Positions 6,401 through 7,717 of a stretch of 7,717 bases of DNA are shown one piece after another. Source of the DNA: JAZRUF01 sp045636205 (GTDB lineage: Bacteria; Bacillota; Clostridia; Oscillospirales; JAAYXM01). Numbering within the stretch: position 1 is the stretch's first letter; each line of letters opens with the position of its first letter. The notes below the pieces were generated by a model. That model did no database searches. It was not told the DNA's origin and worked only from the letters and a program-made list of their open reading frames with translations. The DNA is taken from NCBI GenBank assembly GCA_045636205.1, contig JAZTXE010000008.1:1-7717 (forward strand), given 5' to 3'. Made by a program: the position numbers and the translations under genes.

Positions 6401-7018
6401 ATTGATATTCCCGCGCAGCTCCTCAAGCTCATTTATCTTGCGCGTGTACGCCTCAATCTCAGGACGTATAAGCTCAGGCTTGCGCACCGTGCTCTCCCAG
6501 TCGTTATATCGCTTCTGCTCACCTGCAGTGTACGCATTAAATTCATTTACATCCGCATCGTACTGTTTCTTTACGTCGTAGTATTCCTTGAATACCCTCT
6601 CATACTTGTCAGCATACTTTTTTTCACCGGTTACCTTATAGATTTTCTTTATAGTCTCAAGACGTGTAGGATACCCCTGTACCTTTGCCCTGTTTTTCTC
6701 CAGCCGGTCCCTCAGCTCATTTACGCGTGAACCGATGTCCGCAGGCTGACTGTAGAACTCGCGGCGGGTACTCTTCGGATGTATCTCCGCCGTCCGGCGC
6801 ACCGCATTCTGCTCTTCAACGGTCTTCGAATGAACCGGAAGCGGTGTATATACCACCGCATTCCCGCTCGTACTCTTAGGCATTGCCGCAGGCTTTGCAG
6901 CATCCGCCTTTATCTTCTTAAGTGCTTCCTCGCGGCTCATCTGCGCTTTTGGGTTTTTACGCTTCTGCTCCTCAAGCCGCTTTTGCTCTTCCATCCAGTC
7001 CTTTACATTCCATGCCAT
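1..7018 (-). CDS. Giant multidomain phage polyvalent protein with zincin metallopeptidase and LPD38-like regions, 3' end outside the window
   Basis: One frame is open from the ATG at 7018 to the left edge, giving 2,339 codons without a stop; the C-terminus is missing. Domains in order: charged N-terminus and coiled coil (1-255); conserved helical segment with MTKDERDMYNYLY (290-340); Gly/Ala-rich hydrophobic segment (360-595); LPD3/BECR-like domain (737-812); disordered linker (815-990); zincin domain (993-1165, HEAFH 1076-1080, ExxxD 1131-1135); small alpha+beta domain (1185-1265); acidic/Arg linker (1266-1335); coiled coil (1352-1400); conserved helical region (1400-1607); long charged coiled coil (1608-1681); helical region (1682-2065); LPD38-like end (about 2070 onward). 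Families with this architecture are known from Firmicute phages and are thought to be packaged and injected with DNA; the exact role here is inferred. No signal peptide is seen. Two short genes overlap it in another frame, and a repeat supplies part of one linker. Confidence 0.93.
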   Translation of the reverse strand, partial: MAWNVKDWMEEQKRLEEQKRKNPKAQMSREEALKKIKADAAKPAAMPKSTSGNAVVYTPLPVHSKTVEEQNAVRRTAEIHPKSTRREFYSQPADIGSRVNELRDRLEKNRAKVQGYPTRLETIKKIYKVTGEKKYADKYERVFKEYYDVKKQYDADVNEFNAYTAGEQKRYNDWESTVRKPELIRPEIEAYTRKINELEELRGNINKLLLGQGADLPEIAEQRRGRIQEINAQIEQMKAKRDKLSEELLYSNQFYYEGIRNSAENFEEQSKPGKSATGDYRHLKINITDSEAHKEYKKANEIYAEHYAQMTKDERDMYNYLYNTRGKEAADKFIEDMKLEEAMRRREGHEMYEEYDKKKGFGRALRGAQLTVASGVNQFARGTANLFTEDALESAPVQYAAGEAIENSSGIGRVALELIQTMANMAPSILLSTAAGNLAGALGAGTKLAGTVGRVTGAASMGGSAAGNAYAEKVRAGYDPDKARTYATLVGASEATLQYLLGGISKLGGKVSGKILAKNIEAIDNGFLRFAAKFGKAGASEAIEENLQAFLEPAFASWVFNEKYDAPELEDLVYTTIVSALSGGMFESGEIVGGEAKTKAEGQKYIDLGPEAIKGIINTALKDVDNKIVTKIANKMQAKLSKGKKISPHQLGTLHSEIVKKTIPEFAVVKDNDGIEYVSVKADQELFEGLTTAEMQTLAKSIIANRFRGKVIGMDYTAYVNKRSSEHYAYPANRRMDETQKQDKMRAAPALDKIMEVSRFRENVPDDGRHPEATGGLDKLDVRFEVNGNKYDAEITVLVTDNGRIFYDITKFGDINSREVGQTSAAAAEASSNVSKSGVDTPRKVNQIAAATDSALSGTPINSIPQPASIVNTDDDVAGVAQDAVGATTPQSLRDSSPDKGSLGDAAIAKDVEAGYNNSISESEVNGNESGVPLRESSQRNDGAYTGRQVSGVEKSARRKASGDIQKNARARREKAEAVINAQGRRKVSAKELGIAKGTKNKTCYIAPDSVLTQEEIREREKKGRAGIEIVYVVGEMEVIENGAKAMVRGVLSSDGKKMWVQIDNEEVTSMQIMKHEAFHRVKKNAPRLISRLREDIISKYSEEDLDELTQAYIDAYEWGADADLDYVLEEIFADAYAGIDVFEYLSDYEGATRFSEVVQTATEQYAQESGTAENSRGESFSRGRRWQSYELTDEFMQKVSHEDKHSFLRSLANKTSGMKEGEIRDIFINGANQVYYFYATGYMNGNIVGTKKYTNNRVKEWYNEHDRVAIQNSEEASRIEDGRERRGERNIVSGHRGDAEGDAQVSRRESERDTGEDTGEAEDNAYFLEEQEEIPGSFVYDGNGDWYQVPMSEKSTGEQFSRGISKERSLKEDTEELKLQIDKLNRENAALKGELKPTKEKTVRLGDTQRAAKSLYTRYDIDGDSADIVNDLRDIGNYIVQSGGNISYDTLKRKALKIAKGMVEKAIVKNDDLYNEYKDMRDYFRGKELVISAEDAGNIADFNEFRKRNYGRMPKLRIAKPGERGNIDGDFGEMCRMWPEFFNEEEITHPADRITAIAEALDRIQPTFDNPYSYNIAAAAEYIANDIIDTMLGEDIRQSAPTFADKQIAKHKREVARVRASKDEQLSKQEKKYQENLEKVRNEGRERAKNALRKERERNLASEERTRKEFREREDKLRSKWSTRDMMRSIERHANRLTSALLRPNDKRHIPEELRGVVATALYALNRESVYETYIDPDTGKQRRVKIGSEEWFANDTSPMKRTEEAHARRKEIAELDARSRLLKKIMSEVGGEEKAEGMSFKDAITALKKYYEGMESGAKDKQQVLIAPEIIDKLAALEELSDTPIGAMDKDQLGVVWEAIRMIEASIENADKMFAKGRFANISRLASRMRDDNYTKKKVTSTVAELKKEGALELLDVQRYLHMLGEAGDALHRGLRKAQDRYNLIIREVREVTRELVKDVDVKKLEQEKQTVVLGGHERTISTAQLIELYLLNKRPAGRRHIYGGGIKIDAIPGIKSKPAQHYEAIRVTRNEVNQAISKLTKEQKELADAMQRFAAEDLGAYGNEASMEVFGYKKFNDPNYWSIRAEHWQALEEQARQSKISNLGHSKSLENASTPLFVGSVFETFSRHAQAQAMYAAYLGIEQDVERVKNYSFWDGEATDEDGNVIYEADGSAKKAVSEDVQGIINRVHGAKGVDYLVKQMQDIQGIAAGERDFFSKMTKGLINKNKGAAIGANLRVMIQQPTAYRRNLSMMSGKYLAQIGNVKKGWEKALKYAPIAWQKAVGYTTAKDLMFDTGSLLDKIADVANKGAAAMDAVQFGALWNACEAETKAKRKDLS
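3031..3228 (-). CDS. Small overlapping gene (65 aa) nested in the giant gene, unknown function
   Basis: ATG at 3228, TAG at 3033-3031, in the +1 frame of the giant gene on the same strand. AAGGAG at 3241-3236 lies seven bases before the ATG, a near-ideal Shine-Dalgarno. The product starts MSMTELQYKIVKKLHASKMD and is predicted all-helical: a first helix, then DAENVILFLDTEEMLKEML, then KYLEENPSATPEKILEKLR, with regular hydrophobic spacing. Codons are biased to GAG, AAG, CTG and AGC/GCG. Across the same bases the giant frame gives almost no hydrophobic residues (GRERRGERN, SRRESERDTGEDTGEAED) and many GGA, AGA and CGA codons, as expected if selection acts on the nested frame. The NPSATPEKIL pattern resembles small helical phage proteins I have seen, but no family is assigned. 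Confidence 0.7.
   Translation of the reverse strand: MSMTELQYKIVKKLHASKMDVSDAENVILFLDTEEMLKEMLKYLEENPSATPEKILEKLRIMLTS
3236..3241 (-). promoter_or_regulatory. Shine-Dalgarno of the nested 65-aa gene
   Basis: On the minus strand AAGGAG is followed by the seven-base spacer TGGTATA and the ATG at 3228. It matches the anti-Shine-Dalgarno better than the site of the giant gene itself, although it lies deep inside that gene's coding sequence. Confidence 0.65.
3524..4042 (-). other. Zincin-type metallopeptidase domain of the giant protein (residues about 993-1165)
   Basis: The domain carries HEAFH at residues 1076-1080 (nt 3793-3779). This is the HExxH zinc motif, with two His ligands and a catalytic Glu, set in a helix (MQIMKHEAFHRVKK). 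Fifty residues later, E1131-I-F-A-D1135 in YVLEEIFADAYAG gives an ExxxD motif, the usual gluzincin third ligand (Glu) plus a supporting Asp. A beta-rich segment before the helix (IEIVYVVGEM, AMVRGVLSSDGKKMWVQI) fits the edge strands of a zincin fold. All key residues are present, so activity is plausible. Known polyvalent phage proteins often carry such domains; targets could be the giant protein itself, virion partners or host proteins. It sits between an Arg/Lys-rich linker and the first FSRG motif. Confidence 0.8.
4054..4236 (-). CDS. Small overlapping gene (60 aa) nested in the giant gene, unknown function
   Basis: ATG at 4236, TAA at 4056-4054, lying in the +1 frame of the giant gene on the same strand. 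The start is supported by GAGGT at 4249-4245, eight bases upstream. The product, starting MSQEYLYAKAANGMTVRIPA, looks like a real protein: a short beta-rich N-terminus (YLYAKAANGMTVRIP), a DKYPEWKKVQDAKRAG helix, and a basic C-terminal helix ending KLLSMLKGGEK. Codons such as GAG, AAG, CCG and GCG resemble those of the surrounding genes. In this interval the giant frame instead gives Arg/Lys/Ser/Gly-rich linker just before the zincin domain. No family is assigned. The alternative is a chance ORF, which the Shine-Dalgarno, amino-acid balance and codon pattern argue against. Confidence 0.62.
   Translation of the reverse strand: MSQEYLYAKAANGMTVRIPADKYPEWKKVQDAKRAGTYKRTPEQEEKRQKLLSMLKGGEK
4245..4249 (-). 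promoter_or_regulatory. Shine-Dalgarno of the nested 60-aa gene
   Basis: On the minus strand, GAGGT precedes the ATG at 4236 with an eight-base spacer (AAACGGAA). It lies inside the coding sequence of the giant gene, so it would drive internal initiation in the +1 frame. Confidence 0.55.
4310..4356. repeat. REP/MITE-like double-hairpin repeat carried in frame inside the giant gene
   Basis: Two adjacent palindromes are visible. GCTCCCCT (4313-4320) pairs perfectly with AGGGGAGC (4325-4332) around the loop TGTC. GTCGC (4334-4338) pairs with GCGAC (4342-4346) around GAA. The tail is TGAGGGGTAG. I recall this consensus (AGGCTCCCCT...AGGGGAGCTGTCGCG...GCGACTGAGGGG) as a dispersed short repeat in genomes of gut Clostridia. 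Read through by the giant gene, it encodes TTPQSLRDSSPDKGSLGDAA in the disordered linker between the LPD3-like and zincin domains. The reading frame is intact, so insertion was tolerated. There is no T-tract, so it is not a typical terminator. Confidence 0.75.
4583..4810 (-). other. LPD3/BECR-like small domain of the giant protein (residues about 737-812)
   Basis: The segment begins with a helix (KMRAAPALDKIMEVSRF), followed by DDGRHPEATGG with His770. It ends with a beta-meander holding FEVNGNKYDAEITVLV (784-799) and GRIFYDITKFGD (803-814). The pattern 'VNG..Y.aei.V...G..fYDI' matches my memory of LPD3 and phage BECR (barnase-EndoU-colicin-RelE fold) domains in polyvalent proteins, which are predicted RNases or relatives. 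Catalytic residues cannot be assigned from one sequence, so activity is unproven. The domain is followed directly by Ala/Ser-rich disordered linker. Confidence 0.5.
5234..5941 (-). other. Gly/Ala-rich hydrophobic segment of the giant protein (residues about 360-595)
   Basis: This part of the giant protein differs sharply from the charged coiled coil before it. It has several amphipathic or hydrophobic stretches rich in Gly, Ala and Ser, for example MAPSILLSTAAGNLAGALGA near residue 425 and SMGGSAAGNAYAEKVRAG near residue 460. It then has the pattern ASEATLQYLLGG and ASEAIEENLQAF. Similar Gly/Ala patterns followed by E..EE helices recur in giant phage virion proteins. A membrane-contacting or membrane-crossing role during DNA entry is possible but is inference. 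The stretches are less hydrophobic than classic transmembrane helices. Confidence 0.6.
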
Positions 7019-7032
7019 TTCACACCCCACCT
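7019..7032 (-). promoter_or_regulatory. Ribosome binding site of the giant gene in a 14-base intergenic gap
   Basis: Read on the minus strand, the gap between the upstream TAA and the ATG at 7018 is AGGTGGGGTGTGAA. AGGTGG matches the anti-Shine-Dalgarno tail and ends 8 bases before the ATG. This fixes the giant gene's start and makes co-transcription with the upstream gene likely. No promoter or terminator fits in the gap. Confidence 0.8.
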
Positions 7033-7717
7033 TTACTTTGCTTTAGTGTAGAATACTTTTCCGTCAGCAGTATATTTTTTTATAACATTCCCTGCCTTTA
7101 TTTCTGCTTCCAGCTCTGACTTGGAGAGTCTTCCCATTCCGGTTACGTACGTCCAGTCTCCGGACTCGCCCTCTTTCCAGTTACCATCTATATCTTCAAG
7201 CCAATGGGTTTCTTTACCTGCTATTGGGCTGAATTTCTGATCATCCGCTCTTCGTCCCTGCGACTCCTTTATCGCAAGTTGAATTTCTTCACTGCTTACA
7301 TCGTACAGCCTGGCCATAAGCTTAATTGCAGCGTCCGAACCTCCCAATTCTCTCGTAAAATTATTGTATTCTGCAAACAAATCAGTTCCTTCAGGAACGT
7401 CTACACTGATCAAACTCCCGCTCTTTTTCTTCCCGCTTCCACTGCCAGAACTTCGGGACACGGTGGGCGTATTCGAATACGCCCACATCTGTTTAAGTGT
7501 TTCCGGTTTAATACCGAGAGCCGCCGCGACCTCGGGTGATGTATTTCCGGCTGCAAACATATTCCATCCCCAGTCCTCCAAGTCCTGCTTGGCAATTCTC
7601 GCGTCCTCGATAGCGTAACGGTCAAGCTGGTCCTGTCTCTGCTGGTCGTAGCGGTTACTCTCAAGCACGTTCTGATAGTTTGTCATGTCCATATTGGCAA
7701 GGAATTGATTGTCACCA
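7033..7717 (-). CDS. Probable phage structural or virion-associated protein, 5' end outside the window
   Basis: No function is recognised with certainty. The frame stays open from the right edge to a TAA at 7035-7033 (227 residues visible). The first ATG is at 7692, but no Shine-Dalgarno precedes it and the upstream codons continue a plausible sequence (GDNQFLAN before MDMTNYQ), so the true start probably lies beyond the window. Counting from that ATG, residues 1-40 are a Gln/Asp/Arg-rich helix (NYQNVLESNRYDQQRQ), which resembles the helical repeats of gut Firmicute phage minor virion proteins. Residues 50-70 (SPEVAAALGIKPETLKQMW) look like a small helix-turn-helix. Residues 79-93 are a Ser/Gly/Lys linker. 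Residues 105-145 are helical, with a second SSEEI turn. The C-terminus (KYTADGKVFYTK) looks like a beta-hairpin. No signal peptide or membrane segment is seen. Its stop lies 14 bases before the giant gene, which suggests one operon. The coding call is firm; the role is inferred from the neighbour. Confidence 0.85.
   Translation of the reverse strand, partial: GDNQFLANMDMTNYQNVLESNRYDQQRQDQLDRYAIEDARIAKQDLEDWGWNMFAAGNTSPEVAAALGIKPETLKQMWAYSNTPTVSRSSGSGSGKKKSGSLISVDVPEGTDLFAEYNNFTRELGGSDAAIKLMARLYDVSSEEIQLAIKESQGRRADDQKFSPIAGKETHWLEDIDGNWKEGESGDWTYVTGMGRLSKSELEAEIKAGNVIKKYTADGKVFYTKAK

Noticed and set aside
5885..6730. Plus-strand ORF of 281 codons
   Set aside because: It is antisense to the coiled-coil and hydrophobic parts of the giant gene. 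Its Leu/Ile/Cys-rich composition is what the complement of GAG/AAG-rich codons produces, and no domain is recognisable.

Overview
The window is phage-like DNA, either a free phage or a prophage/integrated element of a Clostridia-type Firmicute. This rests on the protein families seen, the strong AGGAGG-type ribosome binding sites, the moderate GC content by eye, and a palindromic repeat of a kind common in gut Clostridia. All credible genes lie on the minus strand, so the window reads right to left. No tRNA, rRNA, CRISPR array, integrase or transposase was seen.

Layout in transcription order. (1) 7717-7033: the 3' part of a gene for a hydrophilic, probably virion-associated protein, cut by the right edge. 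(2) Fourteen bases later, behind an AGGTGG ribosome binding site, one open frame runs from the ATG at 7018 to the left edge without a stop. It gives at least 2,339 residues and its C-terminus lies outside the window. This looks like a giant multidomain 'polyvalent' phage protein of the type described by Iyer, Aravind and colleagues. Its order is: coiled-coil N-terminus, Gly/Ala-rich hydrophobic segment, small LPD3/BECR-like domain, disordered linker, zincin metallopeptidase (HEAFH plus ExxxD), small alpha+beta domain, linker, coiled coil, conserved helical region, second coiled coil, and LPD38-like C-terminal region. Such proteins are thought to be packaged in the particle and delivered with the DNA.

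The least expected content lies inside the giant gene. Two short ORFs, of 65 codons (3228-3031) and 60 codons (4236-4054), are embedded in the same strand and the same alternative (+1) frame. Each has its own well-placed Shine-Dalgarno and gives a well-behaved protein sequence. In both stretches the giant frame becomes low-complexity, Arg/Gly/Ser/Glu-rich linker. They are probably genuine overlapping genes located at domain junctions. A third linker segment (4310-4356) is built from a REP/MITE-like double-hairpin repeat carried in frame.

Together the window looks like one operon segment of a virion or ejection module. A giant DNA-companion protein carries its own candidate protease, and small accessory genes are nested in its linkers.
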